Shown: one piece after another, positions 1 through 8,406 of the stretch
Layout of the letters: the number at the start of each line of letters is the position of its first letter
Numbering within the stretch: the first letter of the stretch is position 1
Source of the DNA: Thiocapsa sp. KS1
GTDB lineage: Bacteria > Pseudomonadota > Gammaproteobacteria > Chromatiales > Chromatiaceae
Assembly (NCBI RefSeq): GCF_001499735.1
Contig: NZ_LN848257.1
Span: 3,233,599-3,276,529, forward strand
Direction of reading: 5' to 3'
DNA: 42,931 nt
Program-made: the position numbers and the translations under genes
The notes under the pieces: generated by a model
What the model saw: the letters and a program-made list of their open reading frames with translations, nothing else
Databases searched by the model: none
What the model was told of the DNA's origin: nothing

Positions 1-34
1 CTGGCGGCTGGCGGCTGGCGGCTGGCGGCTGGCG
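1..34. repeat. Tandem CTGGCGG heptamer tract (left edge)
   Basis: Four full CTGGCGG units and one partial unit lie head to tail at the very start of the window, so the tract may continue to the left. The heptamer matches the core of three longer inverted-pair elements near 18401, 25384 and 39473. It lies just beyond the 3' end of the frameshifted DUF393 gene. It is too short and has no spacers, so it is not a CRISPR array. Confidence 0.85.
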
Positions 35-52
35 AATAAACCAACGCCACCC

Positions 53-426
53 TCAAGGCGTCAAGGTACAAGCACCATCCTTGCATCGGCGCCTCAACCG
101 CCAGTCCGCGAAGTGCGCGTAGCCCCAATCGAGAGGTCCGACCAAGCGCAGCCCCTGGACCAAGACCGCGAGACGGCGGTAGCCCGGAAGTCGACGCCAG
201 ATCGCGACGAATGCCGGAACGCCCGTCAGGATGCTGCCGTCGGTCTCTTTGGCGTGGATGCGGCGCATGGCGTCCGTGCGGTCGATCCCGGCCTCGGCCA
301 ATGCGCCGCCGTCATCCGTAAGTCGACCCAGTGAATCGCTCCCGCCTTGTCGATCCGCCGGTAATGGGCAATCTCTTTGCTGCACAGCGGGCAGCCGCCG
401 TCGAAATAGGCCGTGAATGCAGTCAT
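53..426 (-). pseudogene. DCC-family (DUF393) thiol-disulfide oxidoreductase-like gene, frameshifted
   Basis: The N-terminal part, starting at the ATG at 424-426, reads MTAFTAYFDGGCPLCSKE. This is the hallmark CxxC segment of DUF393 proteins, which are small thioredoxin-like proteins of about 120 residues whose substrates are poorly known. The conserved C-terminal half (GVPAFVAIWRRLPGYRRL and the following LDWGYAHFADWR) lies in a different minus-strand frame. The switch falls near 318-321, between the VDL and TDDGGALAEAG segments, and one inserted base would restore a full-length protein. The site is not a homopolymer run, which makes a simple sequencing slip less obvious. Read as written, the product is truncated, so it is called a pseudogene, but an assembly error is possible. 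Confidence 0.7.
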
Positions 427-496
427 GGTTTTGTGTCGTCGATGTCCGGGATGATCCTCGGGATGGCGCGAAGTATGGATCCGCACGCGCGATCGC

Positions 497-895
497 TCAA
501 CCCCACTGCTCGACGCGTAACCCCTCGACCCTCAGAAACTCGCTGACGTTGTTGGTCACCAGAGTCGCATCGAGACTCATGGCATGGGCGGCGATCAAGA
601 GATCGTTCGGGCCGATCGGGCAACCTGCGCGTTTGAGCGCGACGCGAAGCCGTCCGTAGCGGCGCCCCGCTTCTGCGTCGAACGCAACGATCTCCAGCGG
701 CAACAGGAAGCGCTCCAGCCGATTCAAATTGTCGTCGACCCGGCTGCTGTTCTCCACGCCGAAACGCAGCTCGGCGTAGGTGATCGACGAGATACCGACC
801 TCACCAATTCGATAGTTCCGGATTTGCTTCAGGATTTCCGGCCGTTTTTGATTGATCGCGTAGATGCAGATGTCCGTATCCAGAAGGACGATCAC
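497..895 (-). CDS. vapC: VapC-type PIN-domain ribonuclease toxin
   Basis: This 132-residue protein has the PIN-domain layout. It opens with MIVLLDTDICIYAI, giving the first acidic residue D6. A central glutamate follows in SITYAELRFG, and the distal acidic cluster is in PNDLLIAAHA and TLVTNNVSEF. These residues are expected to bind Mg2+ for RNA cleavage; VapC family members usually cut tRNA or rRNA. The start overlaps the stop of vapB by four bases (ATGA), indicating translational coupling in the usual antitoxin-toxin order. Length and motifs look intact, so an active toxin is expected. The exact RNA target cannot be told from sequence. Confidence 0.93.
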   Translation of the reverse strand: MIVLLDTDICIYAINQKRPEILKQIRNYRIGEVGISSITYAELRFGVENSSRVDDNLNRLERFLLPLEIVAFDAEAGRRYGRLRVALKRAGCPIGPNDLLIAAHAMSLDATLVTNNVSEFLRVEGLRVEQWG

Positions 896-1122
896 GCGAT
901 CGGCTCCCGTTCCTGCGTGTCCGGTTGCTCGCGGGTCAGCGTCAAGTCATTCGGAAACTCAGCCAGGGCATCGAACATGACCTGCCAGGGATCGTCCTTG
1001 GGCAAGAGCACCACGGCATTGCCCAGACGTTTGATCACCACCTCATCACCCCGGAAGCGGTATTCTTTGGGTAAGCGAACGGCTTGACTGCTGCCGTTCA
1101 AGAAGAGCTTTGCTGTTTCCAT
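892..1122 (-). CDS. vapB: VapB-type AbrB/SpoVT-fold antitoxin
   Basis: This 76-residue protein begins METAKLFLNGSSQAVRLPKE, the swapped-hairpin AbrB-type DNA-binding domain of VapB antitoxins. The C-terminal tail, rich in acidic residues and proline, is the likely VapC-binding part. I chose the ATG at 1122 because GAAGG stands about 6 nt upstream of it. A GTG at 1137 in frame would add five residues (VPKVL) and is less well supported. It is the first gene of the vapBC pair. An inverted repeat about 25 bp upstream is a plausible operator for autoregulation by the VapBC complex. Confidence 0.9.
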   Translation of the reverse strand: METAKLFLNGSSQAVRLPKEYRFRGDEVVIKRLGNAVVLLPKDDPWQVMFDALAEFPNDLTLTREQPDTQEREPIA

Positions 1123-1146
1123 CAGAACCTTCGGCACTAGAAAATA

Positions 1147-1161
1147 TATACGTTATGTATA
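1147..1161. promoter_or_regulatory. Candidate vapBC operator
   Basis: A perfect 5-bp inverted repeat, TATAC and GTATA separated by GTTAT, sits in an AT-rich patch that stands out from its GC-rich surroundings. It lies directly upstream of vapB. VapB-type antitoxins bind short palindromes over their own promoter, so this is the obvious candidate. The promoter itself probably overlaps the same AT-rich stretch. Binding is inferred only from position and symmetry. Confidence 0.5.
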
Positions 1162-1269
1162 GACTTCCGGAGGAAGATCGTCAAGGCGCAGCAATGTCTG
1201 GCAGCAGCCACGCAGGTCGCCGTCGGCGGCTATACTCGAGCTCCGGCAGAAACGACAGGATCGACTCCC

Positions 1270-2121
1270 TTGAACGAGCCCGCCGCCCGGCTGCGCGCAC
1301 TCCTCGATCGTGGCGACATGCTCGTCATGCCCTGCTGTTTCGATGCCCTGTCGGCGCGATTGATCGACCAGGCCGGGTTCCCGTTGACCTTCATGAGCGG
1401 TTTCGCGGTCTCGGCGAGCCGCCTCGCGCTGCCCGACACCGGGCTGATCGCGGTGACCGAAATGCTCGACCAGGGACGCGCCATCTGCGATGCGGTACGG
1501 ATCCCGGTCATCGGCGACGGCGACACGGGCTACGGCAATCCGGCCAACGTCAGGCGTACCGTCGATCAGTATGCCCGTGCCGGGTTCGCCGGCATCATGA
1601 TCGAGGATCAGGTGATGCCGAAACGGTGCGGCCACACCGGGGTGAAGGAGGTCGTGGAGCGCGACGAGGCGATCCGCCGGGTGCGCGCCGCCATGGATGC
1701 ACGCGACGCCGGGGCAGGCACCCTGATTGTCGCCCGCACCGACGCACGCAGCGCCCTCGGCTTGGACGAAGCGCTCTGGCGGATGCAGGCATTCGCGGAC
1801 CTGGGCGCCGACATCCTCTTTCTCGAAGCACCGCGCGACGAATTCGAGATGCACCGCTTCTGCACCGAGGTCCCCGGCATCAAGATGGCGAATATGCTCG
1901 AAGAGGGCATCACGCCGATCCTGCCGCCCGCAATGCTCGCGCAGATCGGCTACGGCATCGCCGCCTACCCGCTGACCCTGTTGAGCGCCGCCGTCTTCGC
2001 GATGCGCGAGGCCCTCGCCGACCTGGCCGCCGGACGCTCACCGCAGCGCAGAGTCGACTTCCGCACGCTCCGCGAGCTGGTCGGATTCGATGCCTACGAT
2101 GACCTGCTCCAACGCTACTGA
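1270..2121 (+). CDS. Isocitrate lyase/PEP mutase superfamily protein
   Basis: This 283-residue protein belongs to the PEP mutase/isocitrate lyase (TIM-barrel) superfamily, which makes or breaks C-C or P-C bonds next to a carboxylate using Mg2+. Visible family elements are the N-terminal CFDALSARLIDQAGF, the metal/substrate-binding stretch GDGDTGYGN, IEDQ, the catalytic-loop motif KRCGH (the Cys of isocitrate-lyase and methylisocitrate-lyase-like members), and ARTDAR. The length suits methylisocitrate lyase, oxaloacetate decarboxylase or carboxyphosphonoenolpyruvate mutase. Sequence alone does not separate these. The start is a TTG, with ACAGGA about 9 nt upstream, because the conserved N-terminus begins before the first ATG at 1318. 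No adjoining pathway genes identify the substrate. Confidence 0.88.
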   Translation: MNEPAARLRALLDRGDMLVMPCCFDALSARLIDQAGFPLTFMSGFAVSASRLALPDTGLIAVTEMLDQGRAICDAVRIPVIGDGDTGYGNPANVRRTVDQYARAGFAGIMIEDQVMPKRCGHTGVKEVVERDEAIRRVRAAMDARDAGAGTLIVARTDARSALGLDEALWRMQAFADLGADILFLEAPRDEFEMHRFCTEVPGIKMANMLEEGITPILPPAMLAQIGYGIAAYPLTLLSAAVFAMREALADLAAGRSPQRRVDFRTLRELVGFDAYDDLLQRY

Positions 2122-2461
2122 GGCCCCCCGAGAGGGGCTAGGAGCGCGATCCGAAAATGCAGCACCGCCTCGAAATCGGCCATCCGGCTCGGCGACCAAT
2201 GCGACGGCGTATCCGCGGCTCCTGCGACCCGCGCCCGTCGGTTCGGCGGCCCGGAGCGTCTCGGCCGCGCGATCGCGACGTGCCGAGCGAGCCTCAAGAA
2301 CGTCTTGCACGAACGTCTTACAGCTTGCGACCATGTGAAGGCGCGACTATCCTTTTCCCGCGCTAAACCGGGGGTTTTCGACAGACCCGACGCCGATCGA
2401 TCTCGTTCGAGGGCCGCTCGAAACACGCATCACGATGCTTGAAGCGATTTGAAGACAACCG

Positions 2462-2478
2462 CCCGCTCGCGGGTTTTT
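2462..2478 (+). terminator. Weak GC hairpin followed by five T
   Basis: CCCG and CGGG arms around a CTCG loop are followed by TTTTT. The stem is only 4-5 bp, so termination is uncertain. It could instead act as an attenuating structure ahead of the membrane-protein gene starting at 2512. Nothing else recognisable was seen in the gap 2122-2511. Confidence 0.3.
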
Positions 2479-2511
2479 CGAAAACCAACCCCGGTTAAGG
2501 ATGGAATCGAC

Positions 2512-3147
2512 ATGTTGAAAGTGTTCAAGAATTGGATCGAGAGCTCGCTCTCGAAGACGCGTACGTTGCCGCGCGAAAGCCTGGCTGGATCCTTCAAGCG
2601 TCTGGGCTGGACCGGACTCTGGATCCAGGTCGTGGTCGGGGTGATCCCCCTCATCCTCATGAGCTACACCTTCGTGTTCGCGCAATCCCCGACGGGGCCG
2701 CGCGCCGGATTGCCGATCGTCGAGTATCTGACGATGGGGAGTCTCCTGATCCTTGTCTTCACCACCTTTTGGTTTTATCGCTACACGCGGATCGCCGACA
2801 GGATCGCAGGCCCCGGAGACTCCCCGACGGAGACCGAGCTTGCCGGAACCATCTGGATCGGACTCGCCGCGAGCAGCGCGGCGATCCTCTTCACCATCGT
2901 GGTGATGTTCATCGAGGTGGCGCATCTGCTCTTCTACTTTCTGTCCGCACCGCAAGGCGGTGTCCCGGTCATTCAGACGACGGGGATGGGTCCGACAAGC
3001 TGGGTGTCGGCCGTCGACATGCTCAGTCTGATGTCTATGGTGCTGACGGTTCTGGCCGAGCTGGTGGTCTTGGTATTCAGTCTTTGGCTGCTGTTCCGGG
3101 TGACCGAAGGCTCGCCCGAATACGGCGGGGGCAAGGTCGTCGTCTAG
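2512..3147 (+). CDS. Multi-pass membrane protein, DUF3611-like
   Basis: This 211-residue integral membrane protein has about four hydrophobic segments: near residues 33-57 (WTGLWIQVVVGVIPLILMSY), 70-90, 110-140 and 170-197. The opening RLGWTGLWIQVVVGVIP resembles the conserved start of DUF3611 proteins of cyanobacteria, plastids and some proteobacteria, whose function is unknown. The family call is from memory of that motif and is moderate at best. I chose the ATG at 2512 because AAGGA lies about 11 nt upstream. An upstream TTG at 2449 would place a charged, non-conserved extension before the first helix. It stands alone, with a non-coding stretch on each side. Confidence 0.75.
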   Translation: MLKVFKNWIESSLSKTRTLPRESLAGSFKRLGWTGLWIQVVVGVIPLILMSYTFVFAQSPTGPRAGLPIVEYLTMGSLLILVFTTFWFYRYTRIADRIAGPGDSPTETELAGTIWIGLAASSAAILFTIVVMFIEVAHLLFYFLSAPQGGVPVIQTTGMGPTSWVSAVDMLSLMSMVLTVLAELVVLVFSLWLLFRVTEGSPEYGGGKVVV

Positions 3148-3506
3148 ACCCGCCCTCCCCGGTCGGTCATCCCGCCGCGTCTTGTGCGCTGCACCGACGC
3201 GGCGGTCGTCCCCGTAGCGCTTTTCGGACGCCGATGACCAACCTGACCGACGCCGAGAACTCGCGTGCGGCGAATCCCTGCGCCGCACGACGCCCACCCT
3301 CGCCGTTCAACCGACTCGGCGGCATCGCCCCTTTCGCATTGCGAATCCGCATGCTTTTTCGGGCGCTCTCCTGGTCGCGCTTCCGGTCCTGCTCTGGTAG
3401 GGAATAACCCAGTCCGGTCTGCGCGTCGCGGCGGACAGCGATCGGGCCGGAGCGGCAACCGCCCGATGCTCGGCGTGCCGCTGCGCAGTGACGGGAGACA
3501 CCGAGG
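3148..3506. other. Non-coding gap between convergent genes
   Basis: The gap separates the 3' ends of the DUF3611-like gene and the DUF1269 gene. I see no convincing reading frame, RNA gene, strong hairpin or member of the window's repeat families here. Confidence 0.5.
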
Positions 3507-4001
3507 CTAGCCGGTCCCTTCGAGGAAGGCCTTCAGACTCTCTTCCCGATCCTTTTCGAGCGAAGTCTGCAACACCTTGCCCTTGCCCTTGAACTCCCCG
3601 AGCCCTTCGAGGACCTTGTCGCCCGTGACCTTGCGCACCAGGATGAAGACGGCCGAGCACCCGGGTTGGAAGCTCTGAGCCAAGCCCTTCATGAAGTCGT
3701 CGTCGATGCCGATGTCGGAGAACTTGCCCGACAAGGCACCGGCCCCGGCACCGACGGCCGCGCCGAGGAGCGGATTGAGAAAGACCAGACCGATCAACAT
3801 GCCCCAGAAGCCGCCGCCGACCGCGCCGACCGCGGACAGGTTGACGGCCTGATGGAGCTTCACCTTGCCTTTATCGTCTTTGGTGACGACGACGACGTCT
3901 TCCATGTCGATGAGATAGGCCTTCTGCATCTTGGCCAGCTCGGCCCGCAGCTCGAACGCAAGCTGCTCGTCCGGGAAGGAAACGACGATCAGATCACTCA
4001 T
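3507..4001 (-). CDS. DUF1269 family protein with glycine-zipper core
   Basis: This 164-residue protein begins MSDLIVVSFPDEQLAFEL, a compact alpha/beta domain typical of DUF1269. A hydrophobic, glycine-rich stretch follows at about residues 57-92 (GAVGGGFWGMLIGLVFLNP, then GAAVGAGAGALSG). The C-terminal half (FSDIGIDDDFMKGLAQSF, and SAVFILVRKV) is also family-like. The function of DUF1269 proteins is not established; many are stress-associated membrane-interacting proteins. The downstream minus-strand neighbour encodes a glycine-zipper lipoprotein, so the two may serve the same envelope stress response. The spacing between them (about 85 bp) allows cotranscription. Confidence 0.85.
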   Translation of the reverse strand: MSDLIVVSFPDEQLAFELRAELAKMQKAYLIDMEDVVVVTKDDKGKVKLHQAVNLSAVGAVGGGFWGMLIGLVFLNPLLGAAVGAGAGALSGKFSDIGIDDDFMKGLAQSFQPGCSAVFILVRKVTGDKVLEGLGEFKGKGKVLQTSLEKDREESLKAFLEGTG

Positions 4002-4086
4002 GTGGGTCTCCGCGAATCATGGGAAAGGGATTGGCTCTACGGGTCTCGGATCGGTGCCCGCTCGTTGCGAGCCTGCCTCCGAGGGC

Positions 4087-4311
4087 TTAAAGGTTGCCTT
4101 TCTTATGCTCGTCGACGAGGTAGCCGCCCAAGGCACCCACGCCGGCACCGATCAGGGCACCGGCACCCGCTTCGGCACTGAGCGACCCGATGACCGCACC
4201 GGTGGCGAGGCCCATCGCCGCGCCGGTTCCGACACGGGCACCGGTGGTATTGCCGCAGCCGGCGACCGACACGACGGCGACGAGGATCAGGGGTATGGTG
4301 ATCGTCTTCAA
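4087..4311 (-). CDS. Small glycine-zipper lipoprotein
   Basis: This 74-residue protein carries a lipoprotein signal (MKTITIPLILVAVVSVAGC) with a VAGC lipobox cysteine at residue 19. A glycine-zipper repeat follows (GTGAAMGLATGAVIGSLSAE, then GAGALIGAGVGALGGYLVDE), as in OsmB/SlyB/YMGG-type proteins. Mature protein is expected to be lipid-anchored, probably in the outer membrane. The start is a TTG at 4309-4311, chosen because AGGAGA stands 6 nt before it and the signal peptide begins there. The same frame stays open far upstream, but that extension is arginine-rich and not signal-like. Confidence 0.82.
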   Translation of the reverse strand: MKTITIPLILVAVVSVAGCGNTTGARVGTGAAMGLATGAVIGSLSAEAGAGALIGAGVGALGGYLVDEHKKGNL

Positions 4312-4792
4312 GATGCGTCTCCTAATCTGACAATGAGGCGGCCCGGAACGGGGTTTCAGTCGCCGAACGTCGCCCGGTCTCCCCGAGCCGACGCGTGCGG
4401 GACCCGCACAGGGGGTCCGTTTCGACGCCGTCGCGGCCGGACGTCTCTGCGGCGCGGCGCTCGGCCAGGGCACGCTTGTCCGCCACAGGGCATCGGCGTA
4501 TCTTCTCGCGATCGGATGTTCGGTCTGCCGTATTCGTTTCCGACCCTTTCGAGCCGACATCCGGCCCCGCGATGATAGCTCAGAATCTCCGCCGAACCGC
4601 GCGCGGATGAGAGCCGACGTTGTTCCGGAGCCGTTTCTCCGGGAGGCTAGAGGCGACACCGGTCTCGACCGGGTCGACTCGATATATCAAAAATCCAAAC
4701 CGCGTCGGCGACGGCGCTTCGGGATCGCTTGCGACGCCACGCCAACGCAAGGGCTGCGCAGGACATGCCGGACGCGGTACGGGAGGGCAACG
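4312..4792. other. Non-coding gap between divergent genes
   Basis: This 481-base region lies between the glycine-zipper lipoprotein gene (leftward) and the saccharopine-dehydrogenase-like gene (rightward), so it should hold both promoters. I see no clear sigma-70 box, operator, hairpin or small gene in it. Reading frames that cross it are arginine-rich and look like chance frames of GC-rich DNA. Confidence 0.5.
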
Positions 4793-6151
4793 ATGCCGGC
4801 CGACACGATGACGGGATCCGCGATTGCGGGGACCCGGGAACCCACCAAGATCGCCTTCTTCGGACTCGGCGCCGTCGGATCGGCCTTGCTGATTTGTCTC
4901 TCCGAGCTCGCCGAGCGCGACGATGTCCCGGTGCGCTTCGTGGTCTATGTCATCAGCCCGGACGCGGCGCGGGATGCGCTGTTTCACGCCGAGCGTCTCT
5001 TCGATCGGATCGACTTCATCGGGGTCCCCGATTTCGCCCCGGTGTTTGCCCTCGAATCGGGACACGCCTCCGAGCTGACGGGCGCCGCGATGCTCGTCAA
5101 CGCCGCGCTGCCCGAGTTCAACGGGCCGATGATCGAGCTGGCGTTGCGCATCGGCGCGCACACCGTCGACCTCGCCTCCGATATGTACGACGCGACCACC
5201 GACCGAACCCTGACCTTCTCGCAATACGGGTTCGACCACGCCTTGCGCGAGCGCGGGGTCGCCGCGCTCATCAACATGGGCATCTCGCCCGGCGTCACCA
5301 ACTTCCTGATCGGCCGTCGGATTCACGATCTGCTCGCCGGCGACCGCAAGGAGCTGGAGATCGAGAGTATCGATCTGTACCTGCTCGAAGACATCGACTC
5401 GGACTCGGTCATCTTCTCCTGGTCGCCGATCGTCGCGCTCGAGGAGCTGGCGCAGCACCCGCGCATTCTCGCCAAGGGCCGCATGCAAGTGCTGGAACCC
5501 TTCAGCGCCGGGCGGGACTATGCCTTTCCGCACGAGCCGCGGCCGATTCGCCAATACCCGCTGTATCAAGAGGAGCTGCTCTCGCTGCATCGATCCTTCC
5601 CGGAGGTGGAGTCGATCGGGATCTACACCGGCGGGTCCGAGGTCGAGCTGGTCAAGGCGCTGTTCCAGCTCAACCTGCTCTCCAAACGCACCCTGCCGCA
5701 TCAGCCCGAGCTGACCGTGGAGGCGATGGTGCGCGCCATCCTGCCGGGCATGAACAAGCCGCGACGGATCGAGGAGTATCTGCGCAACGGGACGATCCGC
5801 CGCGCGCATTTCTCGGCCGCCGCCGAGATCCGCGTCTCCGAGGTCGTGCGCAACGACCGTCAGACCGCCATCGAGACGGTCGGCCTGAGCTACCTGCGCT
5901 ACCACGATCTGCTCAATACACCCTACGCCGGGGCGACCTATATCTCCTATCCGACCGCGGTCGGTGCCGCCATCCTGGCCTGGCATGCGCTCGAGTACGC
6001 ACGCGAGGCACCGGGCGCACTCGTCGGCGTCGTCGGGGGCGAGGATCTCGCCCGACTGCTGCCGCGAATGCGTGCCGACGCAGTTCGACGCGACCTGGTC
6101 GCCTGGGATATCGATCTCTTCGAGAGCGTCCGCGACGCCTCGGTCGCCTGA
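4793..6151 (+). CDS. Saccharopine dehydrogenase-like NAD(P)-dependent protein
   Basis: This 452-residue protein opens with an N-terminal Rossmann fold, KIAFFGLGAVGSALL (GxGxxG). A catalytic-domain region follows with NMGISPGVTNFLIGR, resembling the MGxxPGxxN segment of saccharopine dehydrogenase and carboxynorspermidine dehydrogenase proteins. The family performs NAD(P)-linked oxidation or reductive condensation of amino acids; the substrate here is unknown. I chose the ATG at 4793 because GGGAGGG lies 6 nt upstream. The upstream extension in the same frame is arginine-rich and lacks any family feature. No lysine or polyamine genes are nearby. The following hydrolase gene starts 46 bp downstream on the same strand and may be cotranscribed. 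Confidence 0.82.
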   Translation: MPADTMTGSAIAGTREPTKIAFFGLGAVGSALLICLSELAERDDVPVRFVVYVISPDAARDALFHAERLFDRIDFIGVPDFAPVFALESGHASELTGAAMLVNAALPEFNGPMIELALRIGAHTVDLASDMYDATTDRTLTFSQYGFDHALRERGVAALINMGISPGVTNFLIGRRIHDLLAGDRKELEIESIDLYLLEDIDSDSVIFSWSPIVALEELAQHPRILAKGRMQVLEPFSAGRDYAFPHEPRPIRQYPLYQEELLSLHRSFPEVESIGIYTGGSEVELVKALFQLNLLSKRTLPHQPELTVEAMVRAILPGMNKPRRIEEYLRNGTIRRAHFSAAAEIRVSEVVRNDRQTAIETVGLSYLRYHDLLNTPYAGATYISYPTAVGAAILAWHALEYAREAPGALVGVVGGEDLARLLPRMRADAVRRDLVAWDIDLFESVRDASVA

Positions 6152-6197
6152 TTTTTCACAGCAACACCCACAATCGAGCCTGTTTAGGAGCTTTCTC

Positions 6198-7709
6198 ATG
6201 CTTGCGAGGACCGCCCGAATCCTGAAGTTGGTCGCACAGCTTGTCGCCGTGAGCGCATTGACCTTCCTCGCCGTACGGGCCTTCGACGCGCATCAGAGTG
6301 CACCGCTTGCCTTGTGGCACACCTTCGTCCCGAGCGAGATGGAGGCCGAGGAGCTCGACAGCGCCGACTGGGCGACGTATCTGGCGCGGGAGCAGATGCT
6401 CTTCGACGAGGTGCGCTCCGAGGTCACCGACCAGCTCGAGCCGGATGAGCGCATCCTCTCCAACCGCTACTTCGAGGGCAGTCCGCTCTATCCGGGGCGC
6501 TTCGCCCGGGACTGGAACCGCTCCTATGTCCTCGAGCCCGACGGCGAGCCCCGGGGTGCGGTCGTCCTGCTGCACGGCCTTACAGACTCCCCCTACAGCC
6601 TGCGTCACATCGGCCGACATTACCGCGAGTCGGGTTATGTCGTGATCGGGATCCGCCTGCCCGGACACGGGACCGTCCCGGCCGGCCTGACGACGGTGCA
6701 CTGGGAGGATTGGTCGGCCGCAACGCGCCTAGCCGTGCGCGAGGCGGTGCGCCGGATCGGGCCCGCGGCGCCGCTACAGCTGGTGGGCTTCTCCAACGGC
6801 GGGGCACTCGCCATGAAATACGTGCTCGACGCCGTCGAGGATCCCTCCATGAGGCAGGCCGATCGGGTGATCCTGATCACGCCCATGATCGGGATCACCG
6901 AGATGGCTCGGTTCGCGGGGTTCGCGGGTTTACCCGCGATCTTTCCGGCGTTCGCGAGCGCGGCCTGGCTCGGTGTCATCCCCGAGTTCAATCCATTTAA
7001 ATACAACTCGTTTCCGGTCAACGGGGCACGCCAGTCGTCGCTCCTCACACGCGCATTGCAACCGCGCATCGCCCGCTACGCACGCCAGGGGCGTCTCGAC
7101 GCGCTGCCCCCGATCATCACCTTCCAGTCCGTGGTCGATTTCACCGTCAGCACGCGCGCCATCGTCACGAGCCTCTACGCTCAGCTCCCGGACAACGGCA
7201 GCGAGCTGGTGCTCTTCGATATCAACCGCAACACCAAGTTCGGCCCCCTGATGCGACCCGGCACCGAGACCGCGCTCGACCGCCTGCTGCCGCCGACGCC
7301 GCGCAGCTTCAAGACGACCGTCATCACCAACGCCGGCCCGGAGAGCAGCGAGGTCGTCGAGCGGGTCACCGACGCAGGCGAGACATCCGAGCGGGTCAGA
7401 GCGCTGGGGCTGACCTATCCGCGCGACGTCTTCTCGCTCTCGCATGTCGCCCTGCCGTTTCCGATCGACGACTCGCTCTACGGTCTGGAGCCGAACGCGA
7501 ACGAGGACTTCGGTGCACACCTCGGGGCATTGGCCATCCGCGGCGAGCGCGGGGTCTTGGTCATGAGTCTGGACTCGCTGGTGCGCCTGTCCTGGAATCC
7601 CTTCTTCCCCTATCTGATCGAGCGCATCGAAGACGGGATCGCCGATGCGCCGCTCGGCGAAACCGGCGCGGCGGACGCAGCACAGGGCGTCGATAAGCCA
7701 TCACCCTGA
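6198..7709 (+). CDS. Membrane-anchored alpha/beta hydrolase
   Basis: This 503-residue protein has an N-terminal membrane anchor or signal at about residues 10-28 (LKLVAQLVAVSALTFLAVRA), then a large alpha/beta-hydrolase domain. The oxyanion segment is VVLLHGLTDSPYSLR, followed by IRLPGHGTVPAG. The nucleophile elbow is GFSNGG, with a serine. The likely acid is the Asp of VVDFTVS and the likely histidine that of SLSHVALPF. The substrate is unknown; esterase or lipase-like activity at the periplasmic face is a reasonable guess. TAGGAG stands 7 nt before the ATG. The length exceeds a minimal hydrolase, with an insert of about 150 residues before the histidine. Confidence 0.85.
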   Translation: MLARTARILKLVAQLVAVSALTFLAVRAFDAHQSAPLALWHTFVPSEMEAEELDSADWATYLAREQMLFDEVRSEVTDQLEPDERILSNRYFEGSPLYPGRFARDWNRSYVLEPDGEPRGAVVLLHGLTDSPYSLRHIGRHYRESGYVVIGIRLPGHGTVPAGLTTVHWEDWSAATRLAVREAVRRIGPAAPLQLVGFSNGGALAMKYVLDAVEDPSMRQADRVILITPMIGITEMARFAGFAGLPAIFPAFASAAWLGVIPEFNPFKYNSFPVNGARQSSLLTRALQPRIARYARQGRLDALPPIITFQSVVDFTVSTRAIVTSLYAQLPDNGSELVLFDINRNTKFGPLMRPGTETALDRLLPPTPRSFKTTVITNAGPESSEVVERVTDAGETSERVRALGLTYPRDVFSLSHVALPFPIDDSLYGLEPNANEDFGAHLGALAIRGERGVLVMSLDSLVRLSWNPFFPYLIERIEDGIADAPLGETGAADAAQGVDKPSP

Positions 7710-7836
7710 AAGGAGCAGCTGCCTCCCCGGGCGCCGAGCCGCCTGTTCTTCCGCCACAGCGGGCCATTGCGTTCAGGGATTGACCGCCCTATTTCGGATC
7801 TTGTCCAAATCACGAACAACCGGATGAGGTTTCGAG

Positions 7837-8379
7837 ATGCGAATGTTCGTCCTGCTCCCGATGCTCGGGGCACTCCTGCTGCCCGCCGCGGCTTCCGCCG
7901 CCTGCGCCCCGGCCCTGGACTTCGAGATGCGTCGGCTCGCCGGCGACGAGACAGTGCGGCTTTGCGACGCCTATCAGGGCAAGGTGATCCTTGCGGTGAA
8001 CACCGCGAGCAAATGCGGATTTACGGGCCAGTACGAGGGCCTCGAAGCCTTGTATCGTGAATACGGCGAGCGCGGACTGGTGGTGCTCGGTTTCCCGTCC
8101 AACGACTTCGCCAACCAGGAGCCCGGCTCCGAGAAGGAGATCCGGGACTTCTGCCGTCTGACCTATTCGGTGGAGTTTCCGATGTTCGAGAAGGTTCAGG
8201 TCAAGAAAGGCGCTGCTGCACCTTTCTTCGAGTACCTGGCCGCAGAGACCGGCGTCTACCCCGAATGGAACTTCTACAAGTACCTGATCGACCGAGACGG
8301 CAAGGTCGTCGAGGTCTTCCCCAGCCGCACCGGCCCGGAGAGCGAGAAGATGATCCAGGTGATCGAACGTCTGCTCTGA
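7837..8379 (+). CDS. Exported glutathione peroxidase family protein
   Basis: This 180-residue protein has a cleavable signal peptide (MRMFVLLPMLGALLLPAAAS, AxA-type end) and a glutathione-peroxidase fold. The peroxidatic cysteine is in NTASKCGFTGQY. The second family motif FPSNDFANQEPGS supplies the Gln-side residue, and PEWNFYKYLIDRDGKV holds the Trp-Asn pair. The tetrad Cys-Gln-Trp-Asn is therefore present. The family reduces hydrogen and lipid peroxides with glutathione or, more often in bacteria, thioredoxin-like donors. The signal peptide places it in the periplasm, where a non-glutathione donor is likely. It converges on the lipoprotein gene at 8405, with a shared hairpin between them. 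Confidence 0.92.
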   Translation: MRMFVLLPMLGALLLPAAASAACAPALDFEMRRLAGDETVRLCDAYQGKVILAVNTASKCGFTGQYEGLEALYREYGERGLVVLGFPSNDFANQEPGSEKEIRDFCRLTYSVEFPMFEKVQVKKGAAAPFFEYLAAETGVYPEWNFYKYLIDRDGKVVEVFPSRTGPESEKMIQVIERLL

Positions 8380-8387
8380 CCGCCATC

Positions 8388-8406
8388 GAAGGCCGGGGCG
8401 GCCTTC
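8388..8406. terminator. Hairpin between convergent genes
   Basis: A perfect 7-bp inverted repeat, GAAGGCC and GGCCTTC around GGGGC, lies between the peroxidase gene and the opposing lipoprotein gene. It overlaps the lipoprotein gene's stop codon. It could terminate both transcripts. The following T run is short, so efficiency is unclear. Confidence 0.55.

Noticed and set aside
1-34. CRISPR-like tandem repeat
   Set aside because: The unit is a 7-mer repeated without spacers.
4580-6199. Long minus-strand frame opposite the saccharopine-dehydrogenase-like gene
   Set aside because: It is an open shadow frame of GC-rich coding DNA: arginine-, aspartate- and glycine-rich, with no family motif.
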